From Mactra quadrangularis (Eukaryota > Mollusca > Bivalvia > Venerida > Mactridae), in the NCBI GenBank assembly GCA_025267735.1, contig CM046294.1:47050070-47114069 (forward strand): 64,000 nucleotides of DNA, in the 5' to 3' direction. The notes beneath the pieces are model-generated. The model was not told where the DNA came from and did no database searches. It was given only the letters and a program-made list of their open reading frames with translations. Shown piece after piece: positions 24,922-35,547 of the stretch. Position 1 is the first letter of the stretch, and every line of letters starts with the position of its first letter. The position numbers were made by a program, and so were the translations under genes.

Positions 24922-25013
24922 CATTCTCGTACCCGGCCACTCGGCCAGAGTCTAGTAAGATACTCAATACTAGCTAGTATTGAGAATCCTACTAGACTCT
25001 GGGAACGAGAATG
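24922..25013. repeat. Imperfect palindrome (cattctcg ... cgagaatg)
   Basis: The arms include agagtctagta and tactagactct around the centre ctcaatactagctagtattgag. A ggttacatt repeat also flanks both sides. Likely a tiny palindromic MITE. Confidence 0.75.
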
Positions 25014-26395
25014 GTTACATTGCAGCATTTAACTGTATAGAAAATGTTATCAGACATTATTGACATTATAAATCAAAGATTAAGACATCGATCGTCATAT
25101 TATCGAGATCATCAAAATCTTAATAGACCTCTTTCAGATCTATCCCCCAAAATGACTCTAGATCAGGAATGTTCTCGTACAAAGGTTTATATCCAAGAAT
25201 AAGTAAGAATCTTGAACTACTATTAGCCATGTTTAAGCCATCATTGTTCGTACATGGTTGTGTTGGTATAGATGCTTTTATTTAGATTGAAGCGCAAAAA
25301 AAAAACTTTTAAAAAGTCGCATACGTTAAATAAATCTTTTATCTAGGATCTAGGAGCAAGAACAATTTCAGTTATAAGATTCACATTGTGACTAAATCAT
25401 ACAATAGCTAAATAAACGTGCTTCACATCGCTTAGATATGTAGATCTATTTTTCCAAAACGTTTTTGCAGGTTTTGTCATTTAGCAAACAGACAATACCT
25501 TCTGTTTACACATCAATACCTCATACGACACGCAAGCGAGATAACTGCTACAAATGTAAAAAGTAATCTTGAAGCTGAACTTCTTGAGTTACCTCCCTTT
25601 TAAATTAGGAAGGTATGGACGTTCTGTAGAACAGATACATGTAGGCCAAACGTGGTTGCATCAATAGAAAACTTTAACAAATTAGAACTAATAAGTTAAT
25701 TTATCTTGTTTGAGATTTTCCAAGGGATGCTCATACCATTTTAGGCCCGTCTATCTACACATTTACATTATAGATAAAATTGTTCATGAATATTCAGGTT
25801 TTCGGGTATACGCCCTTGGTCCGGCATATAGTCACATCAAACTGATATCCATTTATTGGTTTCAACATGGTCAAAAATTGACCATTTTTACCTTAACACG
25901 CTAGGGCTATTTCACGATGCTCATATTTCGTTTCTTATTATATGACAGACATGCACCTTGTCAAGGTCATTCCCTTAGTGGTTTTCTTCTAGAAAAAGTC
26001 ATAATCCCCGACCCTAGTAACCATGGTAACGCTAGAGCGATCAAAAAGGGAAATAATGTCATTTTTGCTATTTTTTACCCAAAATTTGCATTTCATTCAG
26101 TTACATTTTCCAAAATTCAGGTCTAAATGGCAAGTATCTACATAGACGGACAACATTTGCCTATCGGCTTTTTGTGACATTTCTTTTTTCAGAAGATGAG
26201 GGGCACTGCACCCACTTCAAATCTCAGCGAGAAACAGTGGCATTTCCCCTTTGGGACCCGCCTGAGATATCTTTTGATGGGAGAGGCGCGCATAAAAGTT
26301 ATTTGGGGGGGTTAACTTTTCTAAAAGGAATTTCACATGGCGGGGGTCAATACACGTACAATAATTGACCAGTAAAGGGTTAAGCCGATTTGTAA
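25014..26395. other. Non-coding DNA with one possible MITE
   Basis: ccgtctatctaca near 25,748 and tctacatagacgg near 26,136 form a loose inverted pair about 390 bp apart. ORFs here (25,710-25,904; 25,917-26,126) have no recognisable domain. Confidence 0.4.
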
Positions 26396-26399
26396 TATT

Positions 26400-26432
26400 G
26401 TTCTTATTGTTGTTATTGTTATCATCATCATT

Positions 26433-26464
<32 letters not shown>

Positions 26465-26596
26465 TATCATCATCAGCATCATCAGCAGCATCAGCATCAT
26501 CATATTAGCATTAGCACTATCATTGTCACTACTATCATTATCACTATCATCATCACTATCATTATTATTATCATTATTATCATTATTATTATTATT
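26400..26596. repeat. (ATC/ATT)n trinucleotide microsatellite
   Basis: A near-continuous run of tcatcatca-type triplets with interspersed tta and gca variants. The minus-strand ORF of Met/Asn/Asp runs is a repeat artefact. Confidence 0.95.
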
Positions 26597-28190
26597 ATGC
26601 ATAATTAAGAAGAATAAAAATCATAACCTGAAAATCAATAATTTTATGAAACTAAGAATTTGTGATCAATAAAGTGCTCATAGTAGTTTAAATCGACAAC
26701 AACAATTAAATAGTGCATTTTCAACTGTAAAAAAAATAGTGAATGAGAGATAATGGATTTTTGGTAGAACGGCAGCCAAATGTTCGATGGGGAATCATGC
26801 CAATGCCTCCGAAAATCCATGATTGCAAGGTGCAAAGTTGGATTCTAAACCAAGGCTCCTACCTGAACAACCATCAGCATCAGTGCCCGCGCGTCCCTCA
26901 AACATACATTATATAATAGTGATAATGTAAAAGTGATAAATTTATGATTATATTATGAGAAAAGGCAGTCATCGAGCCAGATGCCTTGAAAAATCCATAA
27001 TTGCAAGGTGCAAACTGCAAAGTAGGATTCTAAGCCAAGGATCCCTCTGGAACATCCATCAGATAGCGTTAGCGTCTAATTGGTAAGATTCGGTATTAAT
27101 CTTAAAGGTAATGAGTATATAATCGGTGGAAAGGCAACCCCTAGCCAATGGGGAATCTGGCTAGATGCTCTATAGAAAATCCATAATTGCAAGGTGCAAA
27201 GTCGGATTGAAATCACCACAAAAATATTACTCTCATACCTAATGAGGCTGTAATCAGCATTGAAACGGCCAGATAGATCGATGGTTTATTATAATTTAAG
27301 ATTCACCGTAAAAACATGTTTGATATATAGTTTTCGCTTATTCCACAGTAACGCACTTGTTCTATCTGTAGTAAAGTAAAGTGCTAAGCTGCTTTCATAT
27401 TACATATACGGATAGTTACTATGTGCGCTATTAAAATTTGAAGAAAAATGCGAGTTTTTTCATTTTGCGAGTTCAAGTTTATTGTTAACTTCGATATACT
27501 ATATTTATTACTTATGTGTACATCATAGTTTATGTCTGTCATTTATTGTACATTTATGTTGGTATTTTGTTGCACTATGTGTACCAGATTGAAATAATGT
27601 TACGAGACGTGATTTGAACTTTGAAATTTTAGATTCGTTCTCAATGGGTTTCTCTGTTAATAAGTAGTATTAAAACATAGTACAATGTTTGTACATTCAT
27701 AAGCAGTATTCTATACAATGACTCAATTATAAGTTTAAGATATTTAAGAAATACAGCTTTAGAAATCCAAAATGCTTCTGATGTATACCGTAATTATGAC
27801 ATAGCTCCGTAATAATGCATTGACAAAGAAGTCACGTGACATTTTAACGTTTATCCTTGATCATACCGCAACCACTCTGGACGCTCATGAATGATTCTGT
27901 AAACCTTCCACATTTATTCTGAAACCTTCCACACATTGTCCTGGTTGTCCGCGAGGTGTCCGCGACGTTGAAGCCTTCAGGAATATCTTCGGAATAGTCA
28001 GGATGTCCTGATGATGTCCTGACGACAACCTGGACTAGATGCCGAAAGTGTCACGAAATTTATTTCCGCGTCTAATTTTTGCTCTCGATCAAAATTTTGA
28101 CGCGGACAAATTTATCGACCCCGAAGGCGCCGAAACGTGCGGAAGTGTGTAGGACATATTTAAGAAGCTAATATGATCATGCGGAAGTCT
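26597..28190. other. Non-coding DNA with repeat debris
   Basis: A phrase with tccataattgcaaggtgcaaa recurs three times about 160-190 bp apart (near 26,815, 26,990 and 27,178). The block 27,238-27,480 is a relative of the hAT-like MITE at 35,155. 27,930-28,170 is richer in CG than its surroundings and carries short direct repeats (gtccgcga; atgtcctgatgatgtcctga). Confidence 0.5.
27238..27480. mobile_element. Diverged copy of the 35,155 hAT-like MITE (termini lost)
   Basis: It shares atcagcattgaaacggccag, atacggatagttactatgt, attaaaatttgaagaaaaat and the gcgagtt motif in the same order as 35,290-35,490. The CAGGG ends are not visible. Confidence 0.6.
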
Positions 28191-28194
28191 TGCT

Positions 28195-28474
28195 GAATGT
28201 TCCCGTCCCGTCTACAGATCGAGAGGTCGAGGGTTCGATTCCTGGACGGGGATTTCGTGTAGCTTGGTCATGAAATAATTTCTTCGGCCATTCTCCCACC
28301 TACCACTGATTCTAAATCATGTAGGTCAGTAGTAAGTCACTGACGGAAATATGCGCATAGGAACTGGTTAACAGCTAAATCAAGAGATTTAGCCTTTCTA
28401 GGAACAGTGAGTAGGCGGACTGTCCGTCGTGATACAATGGGTCGCTACGGCGTTAAAACAAAACCCAACCAACC
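28195..28474 (+). mobile_element. tRNA-derived SINE, mollusc type (copy 1)
   Basis: A B-box-like gagggttcgattcctgg is followed by a body with gtcatgaaataatttc, ctaccactgattctaaatca and aggaacagtgagtaggcgga, and a tail gttaaaacaaaacccaacca. This layout matches mollusc tRNA-SINEs with a conserved central domain (RUDI/V-SINE or MetaSINE type); which one I cannot decide. The A-box half is eroded. Confidence 0.65.
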
Positions 28475-28794
28475 GATTGAACACATACCAGTATGCCAGT
28501 GACTGACACCTGTTCTACATGTTAGCAACTGAAGTAGAACAAGAGCTGTCACAGTAAATGACAAATACACCTGAAGAATGTTGGATACTGCATTTTTGCA
28601 TGTTGTATTGGGCATTATGTCTTATTGCATTGGTCAACAATGATGGCAAGTTGCATTAAAATCCATTATTTTGACCACCTATGTGTGGTCCGGCCCAGAG
28701 TGATATCAAAACGGCAATTGCGTAAAACAAACCACATTATCATTGTCAACATTTGTGCCAAGTTATTCTAAAATCCATGAACATAAAGTTAGCG
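28475..28794. other. Non-coding stretch with a ~105-bp internal repeat
   Basis: gtcaacaatgatggcaagttgcattaaaatc (about 28,632) recurs in diverged form as gtcaacatttgtgccaagtt with following ctaaaatcc (about 28,745). I see nothing else. Confidence 0.45.
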
Positions 28795-28945
28795 GACTCA
28801 GCAGACACAGCGGAAGGAACGATCCTTCTGCTGTCTCTGCTGACAGAAGGATTAAACTACAGCAGAAGAATCAATCTTTATGTTCATTTGTTGGCAGAAG
28901 GATTGGGTTATAACAGAAGGATAAATCCTTCTGCTGGGTCTGTTT
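28795..28945. repeat. Clustered inverted cagaaggat motifs
   Basis: ggaacgatccttctgctgtc, gacagaaggatt, ggcagaaggatt and aggataaatccttctgct alternate in both orientations, giving several overlapping small hairpins in 150 bp. The outer part recurs inverted near 30,080-30,147. Confidence 0.6.
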
Positions 28946-29119
28946 GAAAAAAAAGAAAACATTAACGGGAAGATAAAAAAATAAAAGTACTGAAAGTACT
29001 GTAGGAAGGAATTTCTGAACGATTTTAGGAGTTCATAGTTACTATTGCGATATCCATCATCATCTCTTTATCATTCATAATAAAATGTGTTTCATATTTC
29101 AATTTATAGCACATTATTC

Positions 29120-29352
29120 TATTGATCGAGAAGTTGTAGGTTCGATTCACGGGCAGGGCATACTTTCGTAGAGCTAGGTCATGAAATAATTTCAACGTCA
29201 TTATCCCTCCTACCACTGATTCTAAATCACTTTAATATGGCAGTGTTCAGTCACTGAATTGCATCTAGTAGTAATCTAAAGATTGAGTCTTTCAGGAACA
29301 GTGATAGGTGGATTGATGGCCACGATGTAACCTAAACAATGTATTGCCTTGG
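29120..29352 (+). mobile_element. tRNA-derived SINE, mollusc type (copy 2, diverged)
   Basis: It aligns in order with the SINE at 28,195: taggttcgattcacgg, gtcatgaaataatttc, taccactgattctaaatcac and ggaacagtgataggtgga. Several indels are present and the tail is replaced by a ggccacaacaaattgatcac motif that also starts the foldback at 43,485. Confidence 0.65.
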
Positions 29353-30075
29353 AGTTAAGGCCACAACAAATTGATCACATGTTTTATGTATTTTGTTCCA
29401 AAGAATGGAGCTAAAGAGCAAAAAAAATTTTCCATTTTTTGAATTTTGAGAAGCGAGCAAAAGCGAAGAATAAATTTGTGCGGGTTTTAAGACATTTATT
29501 TACCATGAGTTAAAAAGAGCATAAAATGTATGAACTTTCTTATATAACATATAACCATATATCTATAGACTATAGTGTTATCACGTAATAATTAGTTCTA
29601 GGTAATATAAAGCAAGTTAAAAATTACTCCAGATGAAAATTCAATTGAATTTAAAACCAGTAAGAAGTAGGGTAGAAGAGGTTTACACCTTCATGAGTTC
29701 ATATGTAAAAGATAACTTCATTTGTCTTTGGTATTACTTTTATTAATACTAGATAACTAGGAAGCACAGATTACCAGTTAACAGAACCACACTAATCTTA
29801 TAATGGACCAGCCCGGTTAACTTTTTGTGTACACAATGTAATTATATTTTGGTAAATTATGCTAATGTCTAATAATACCACAAGAATTAAATCTGATTAA
29901 ATCCTGGTATGTTATTTTGGGACATCAAAATTGTAGGGATGTAAAATTTTCTCCCTGTCCTACCTGCTCTCTATGGATCAATCTTCATAATTTTACACTA
30001 CAACGTCACACATCAAGATAAGGTGTGTAGAGAGAGAGTAAATGTTCAGTTTACGGTCTAAGACAGAAAAAAATC
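29353..30075. repeat. Repeat-derived stretch, including relative of 16,765-17,480
   Basis: 29,637-29,990 shares ordered blocks with 16,765-17,480. 29,353-29,636 shows no recognisable feature beyond the ggccacaacaa motif at its start. Confidence 0.6.
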
Positions 30076-30479
30076 CCTTCCAAAAAGGATCGTTCCTTCT
30101 GCAGTGTATGCTGAGTATGCCAACTTTATGTTCATCTAAAATCCCTCTTGTCAAAATTTGTGCCTAGTTATTTTAGAATCCTCCAATACTTAATAGAGTT
30201 ATAGCTCAGACAAACCACATTTTGGCCATGTTTGTCGAGCCCACTTGCGTTGAGCTCGACACTTTTTTCGGTGTTTGAGTGTGCGTCCTCCCGTCCATCC
30301 GGATATGGTTTGTCTGGGGGATTACTCGATAGTGTATCGACCGATTGTAATATAAATTGGCACAAGTATAAGCTTGGTAAGACAGAGTGTTGCACGGAAA
30401 AAAGTGTTGATATCTCAAAGGACGTGGTCAAATTTAAAGGTCAAAGGTTATATTTGGTTGTATTTATTTATTGGAGTTA

Positions 30480-30762
30480 ACGCCGTGTCAACACAATTTT
30501 AGGTCATTTTACGGCGACCAGCGCACCTAACCAAGCTTTCCTGGACCATTGTCTATAACCAGTACTCACCTACCCTTCCACAAGGCCGGAACTTGTGACT
30601 TCTCCATATTATCTAATCAATAGAGAAAAATCGACATTATTGTCAAATTTTCGTGGAAGGGTATAACCCCCCCCCCCCCGGGTGGGATTCGAACCCGCAC
30701 CCCCTCGGGCACGAGTATCCAAATCCCGGCGCGCTACTAACTGCGCTATCGACCCGGGTTCA
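30480..30762 (-). mobile_element. tRNA-derived SINE with GGGTCGATAGCGCAG head (full copy)
   Basis: On the minus strand the head (30,762 to about 30,685) reads GGGTCGATAGCGCAGTTAGT with a good A box, and gcgggttcgaatcccacccg with a perfect B box. The body contains gaagggtaggtgagtactgg, tccaggaaagc and a (t)aaataaata-type tail near 30,470. Other copies or pieces lie at 37,288-37,440, 49,150-49,280, 58,285-58,437 and 59,080-59,255. Confidence 0.8.
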
Positions 30763-30898
30763 TATTTGGTTGAAATTATGTTTGTCCAGATGATTACTTG
30801 GCAAGTTTAAGTTTATTCAATTATTATTTTGTATGTTGTAATATACATACACGTTCGACATTATGCAGGCTCGACAATAGTGCCGTTCTGGCACATGT

Positions 30899-30899
<1 letters not shown>

Positions 30900-30966
<67 letters not shown>

Positions 30967-31055
30967 CCTCCCTCCCTCCCTCCCTCCCTCCCTCTCTCTC
31001 TCTCTCTCTCTCCCTCCCTCCCTCCCTCCCTCCCTCCCTCCCTCCCTCCCTCCCT

Positions 31056-31134
<79 letters not shown>

Positions 31135-31177
31135 CCCCTCCCTCCCTCTCTCCCTCTCTCTCTCCCTCTCTCTCTCT
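30900..31177. repeat. Compound (CT)n/(CCCT)n microsatellite
   Basis: A 278-bp pure pyrimidine run alternates CT and CCCT blocks. It produces Ser/Leu/Pro ORFs in all forward frames. It abuts the truncated LINE at 31,178. Confidence 0.98.
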
Positions 31178-33692
31178 TAATTCACAAACATGACTTTTTC
31201 AATTATTGTGTCCACATACTAATACTCAATGATCACATTAATATGTATAAAAATTTAGTGATGAATAATTGTGATATTGTGTATTTATCAACGTCGATTC
31301 CTGATTGTAATAATTTATCGAACAATTATGGGAACTTATGTAATATTCTTTCCTCTGTTGCAAATGAAATATTTCCAAAGAAATCTACAAAACAATTTTT
31401 TAAACCATATTGGAATGACTCACTAAATGTTTTACATGAAAAAAAATGTGGCAAAAATGTGAACAGTGGCGTAAGGCTGGAAGACATAGAAACTTGAAAT
31501 CATCATTTTTTCGAGAATACAAGCCAGCAAAACGAATATTTCGACGGGAATATCGTAGAACTGTTAACCTTTATTTATCTGAACTTGATAAGCAATTAGA
31601 ACATAAAGCAAAATCGAACAATACTGGATTCTGGAAGGAAGTAAATTCTAGGAAACGTTCATCTGCAACAATCACAGGAACGGGACTAGAATTTAACGGT
31701 ATTATGTACAGAGATCGTGAAAGTTTAACTGAACAATGGAAATGTTATTTTAGTTCGTTATATTCTCCAGCTCAGTGTGAATTATTTGACAGTACCTGGA
31801 ATTGTTATATTGAACAATATGTTAATGAGTATCTTAATAGTATCTCACCAGATCCAAAATGTATTGTAACACCAGATACTGTGTCTCGTGCCATACAGAC
31901 ACTACCAAAAGGGAAATCACCTAGAGGTGATTTGATAAGATATGAACACTTGATATACGCCGATCGAACATCTATCTCATCAGTTCTGACTAATTTGTTT
32001 ACTGCAATGCTTCGCAATGGATTCATTCCATCGGAACTTAAATGTGGTCTCATCACAACCTTACATAAAGGCGGGAAAAAGTCTAAAACTAACCCGAATA
32101 GCTACAGAGCCATCACATTATCATCTACTATATTGAAATTATTTGAAATTGTATTACTGGATTGTTGCCATGACAACATTTTATTAAAAATTAGTAAACA
32201 ACAAGGTGGCTTTCAATCTAAGTAAGGTTGTATTATGACGTCATTTTTATTAAGAGAAAATTACATTTTTCAAGAGAAAACAACTCGAAAGTATATCTTT
32301 GTTTCTTGGATGGACATACGGCATTTGACTTAGTTTGGCATGATGGACTAATGTTTAAACTTATTGAAAGTGGTATTGACTCTACTACATTAATTGCTTT
32401 ACGTGAATTGTATCATGGAGCCACGGGAAAAGTTAAATATAGAGGTCTTTGTTCAGAATCTTTTGACATTCGACAGGGTACCTGACAAGGTGGAAAAAGT
32501 TCGCCTCTTATGTATTTACTTTTCATCAATGGTCTCATTGAATAATTAGAAGAAAGTGGTTATGGAATGTGTTTTTATGATTTTAAAATGTGTTCGCCAA
32601 CAGTAGCAGACGATATGGTTCTTGTATTATTATCTAAAGTAGGCATGGATGAAATGTTAAATATTTGTTATAACTATTCATGTAAATGGAGATATTTTTA
32701 TAATGTTGAAAAATGTGCTCTTGTCAATTTTAATAATCGAGCAACTAGTTCTACTGTTGAGTTCTCACTTGGTGATAAACATATTAATGAGTCAACAATG
32801 TATTTACATCTTGGAGTTAATATTGATCAACATCTATCTCCGTCACAATCAATGAAAGATGCTAGCATCAAACTCCATGGAACTTTTCTTAATATCATTA
32901 ACAGTGGAATGCATCCAACATCAAGTTTCCTTTAACCTTGAAATCTATCTATGAAAGTGTTGTTATTCCTAATGCTTTATATGGATGTGAATTGTTGAAT
33001 TTTTATTCAAAGCGAGATATCAGTATGTTAGAAAAGGCGCATAGATTTTGTATTAAACACATTCAGTCACTTCAACGAAATACAGACACTACATTGGCTC
33101 TTTCCTTATTGAATTGTGTATCAATTGAAGTAATGATAAACATAAAAAAACTGAAATATTTTGGTCAGTTGTGTAGATTACCCTGGTTTTATCAGGCTAA
33201 AGAAATATTTGTTCATAGACTAATCCGTTTTGTTAATCGTGATCATCAAACGCGAGGATTCATACCTGACGCATTCAGATTATTTCATAAGTACGAGAAC
33301 TCGAGTCATAGTTTTATAAATATATAGACAGTGGTTTGTTTCCATCTAAGCTTCAGTGGAAGAAAATTTTAAACATTCATGTCTTTAAACGAGAAAGATC
33401 TCTTTTGAGGAATCGTCTGTTAATCAACATAAAGGATTCACTATTAACAAATATTGTAAGTGATGATAGTCTTAGTCCTATATGGTATATAGCTCGTGAT
33501 ACTGACATTTATATAATGAAATCTGTATGTAAGACAATCATTCATGCTATTGCTACGCTGTGTCAAAACAGTATAAACGTACATGTGAAAAATGTTTACT
33601 CCTTACTGACAATATCATTATTCATAAAACGTGCTTCTGTGATAAACATCATGATTAACGCCTTAAGTTGTGGGCAAGTATATTTGAACTAA
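31178..33692 (+). pseudogene. Reverse transcriptase ORF2 pseudogene of LINE copy 1
   Basis: Readable blocks in shifting frames are pre-RT (PYWNDSLNVLHEKK), RT motifs (TLPKGKSPRGDLIRYEHLIY; GLITTLHKGGKKSKTNPNSY; KQQGGF), the catalytic region FKMCSPTVADDM and the thumb (NICYNYSCKWRYFYN). Breaks include a frameshift near 31,490, a stop at 32,223, a frameshift near 32,310, TGA at 32,483, TAA near 32,541, TAA at 32,933 and more frameshifts near 33,325. The copy is clearly dead. Confidence 0.88.
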
Positions 33693-34115
33693 ACGGTCTC
33701 CCATGGTTCTTATCCTATAAGCAGCTGAATTGCAATGAACAGTGCTGGGAAATATTACGACTTGCTACAGTCAATGATCATTAAAACTTTCACAGCTTGA
33801 ATATTTTGTTCCAACTTAGATTTCTTGGCAATTAGAGTAATATGTGGTGAAGTATGGTCATACATAAATAATACTGTAGAATACTAAATTCTGTATAAGT
33901 ACATGCAATGTTGTTATATAGGTTTCATCTATTATTTAATAGTATGCTGTTCATAGTATATTTTCATACGTGTTTATTCATACATCTACATGGATTCTAT
34001 TTAATATACTGAATTGTATCATACATATAATGTACATATATTATACATATGCATAACCTTGTAAATATGTTATTATCTCCATAATGGAAGATTCAATAAA
34101 TATATATGTTATATT
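31178..34115 (+). mobile_element. 5'-truncated, decayed non-LTR retrotransposon (LINE copy 1)
   Basis: It starts between the endonuclease and reverse-transcriptase regions of ORF2, directly after the CT microsatellite. It ends near 34,115 with a 3' tail like copy 2 (ggaagattcaataaatatat here, ggaggaaataaactatatat there). Order and orientation match 52,530-55,318. The endonuclease and ORF1 are absent. Confidence 0.88.
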
Positions 34116-34202
34116 TAGAGATTTATCTTTCAATACCTTTAAACATACTGCAATCTTCAGTTTAGGAAAATATTTAATTTTAATCTGCTTTCACATATGC
34201 CT

Positions 34203-34530
34203 CAGTCCCATAAAATCGTGGCTTGTTGCGGACCCGTACGTGCAGACAGCTGTAGATCGTGGGAAGCCTTGACGGTACGCACATGGTACAAAACAACACA
34301 CCCGTACAGAGCTGTAGCTGGAAGATATGCAAGTTTAATTCGTACTCGGTCACGATTTTGTTCACGAATTGAAATTGAAACCAATACGTGTATCCTGGGC
34401 TTATCTCACGGACTCTGGCAAAACGCAACAGTCCGTACGGGTACGCAAGAGTTCGTACGAGTCTTTGCGGAGTTTGATCGCACGGCGCCCGTACGGTGCC
34501 CTCACGGCTATTTTTATGTTTATGGGACTG
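34203..34530. mobile_element. MITE with CAGTCCCATAAA ends and many CGTACG motifs
   Basis: CAGTCCCATAAA at 34,203 is mirrored by TTTATGGGACTG ending at 34,530. The interior is unusually CG-rich for the window and repeats cgtacg/gtacg in both orientations at least seven times. No target duplication is clear. Open frames on both strands (113-127 codons) have no recognisable domain. Confidence 0.65.
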
Positions 34531-35148
34531 TAGCTTAAGATATTCAACAAATAACATAAACATATTTAGTTAACATTTTATGTGTTTATAAGTGTTTTCC
34601 CTAAAAATTGTTTGAAATATGTTTCCTTAAAGGTTTTAGAAAAAGTAATATAAAACACGCCTGTACCAGTTAAATATATATTTGTTTGAGATAAATCTTT
34701 TGATTCTGTATAACAAACACCTTATTGTTTTATCAGCCTTTCTTTAAACTAAATTTCAAATCGGGTGTAAAAATAGTGTACACAAACCCATGCATATAAA
34801 TAAACAGTAACTTATTCTCAAAATTATAAATCAATCATAGATATCGAGGGGTTACAACCAGAACCAGCTATGTCCATATTTTGAAATTTTTCAGGAGGAA
34901 CATTTTTCTGTTTCATATGATAAAAAATGATATTTCGAAAATTCAACCCAGTGGATATATTCATTTTAAATGTCATTGACAATATGATATATGTTTTTTA
35001 ACATTATCTTCATTAATATAGTCACAAATAGCTAAAATTGTTCTGGCTCTGAAAATAGGCACTTAAATATGTAAAACATTCGTGCCAAAACATGCTATAA
35101 GCAGATAGCTGGTTTTGGTTGAAAGAAATTTTTAATCTCTGTTTAAAA
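34531..35148. other. Non-coding stretch
   Basis: AT-rich, with nothing recognisable. Confidence 0.5.
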
Positions 35149-35154
35149 CTAATT

Positions 35155-35541
35155 CAGGGCTTGAATTTAAGATTGCATACTCGCATACTCGCAAAATGCG
35201 AGTGGATTTTGAAAATTGCGAGTTACTTTTATTTTAACTCGCAAATTTTCGCGAGTTAAAATCGCCACACACATTTTACTGTCTAAACTAATAAGGCTAA
35301 AATCAGCATTGAAACGGCCAGATAGATTGATAGTTTGGATATTTTGTCTATCACGTAATAACGCCCTTGATCTAACTAGGCTAGCACTATGTTGTTTTTA
35401 TACTGCACATATGAATAGTTACTATGTATGCTATTAAAATTTGAAGAAAAAATGTGAGCGATAATTTTCATTTGGCGAGTTGAAATAAAATCAACTCGCA
35501 AAAATTTGCGAGTCCAATTTTTTTGTTAAATTCGAGCCCTG
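35155..35541. mobile_element. hAT-like MITE, CAGGGCTTGAATTTAA ends, CTAATT duplication
   Basis: CAGGGCTTGAATTTAA pairs with TTAAATTCGAGCCCTG. CTAATT is present immediately outside both ends (35,149-35,154 and 35,542-35,547). Subterminal gcgagt/actcgc motifs occur in both orientations. Short target duplications and CAGGG ends fit hAT. Confidence 0.78.
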
Positions 35542-35547
35542 CTAATT

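Noticed and set aside
26333..26602. Met/Asn/Asp homopolymer-rich minus ORF
   Set aside because: Translation of the ATC microsatellite.
30685..30762. Functional tRNA gene
   Set aside because: Good A and B boxes, but the sequence is followed by a shared SINE body and occurs again at 37,370-37,440 with the same body.
30798..31497. Ser/Leu/Pro-rich plus-strand ORFs
   Set aside because: Translation of a CT/CCCT microsatellite running into a dead LINE.
34180..34563. Overlapping 113- and 127-codon ORFs on both strands
   Set aside because: They lie inside a CG-rich inverted-repeat element and match no domain.
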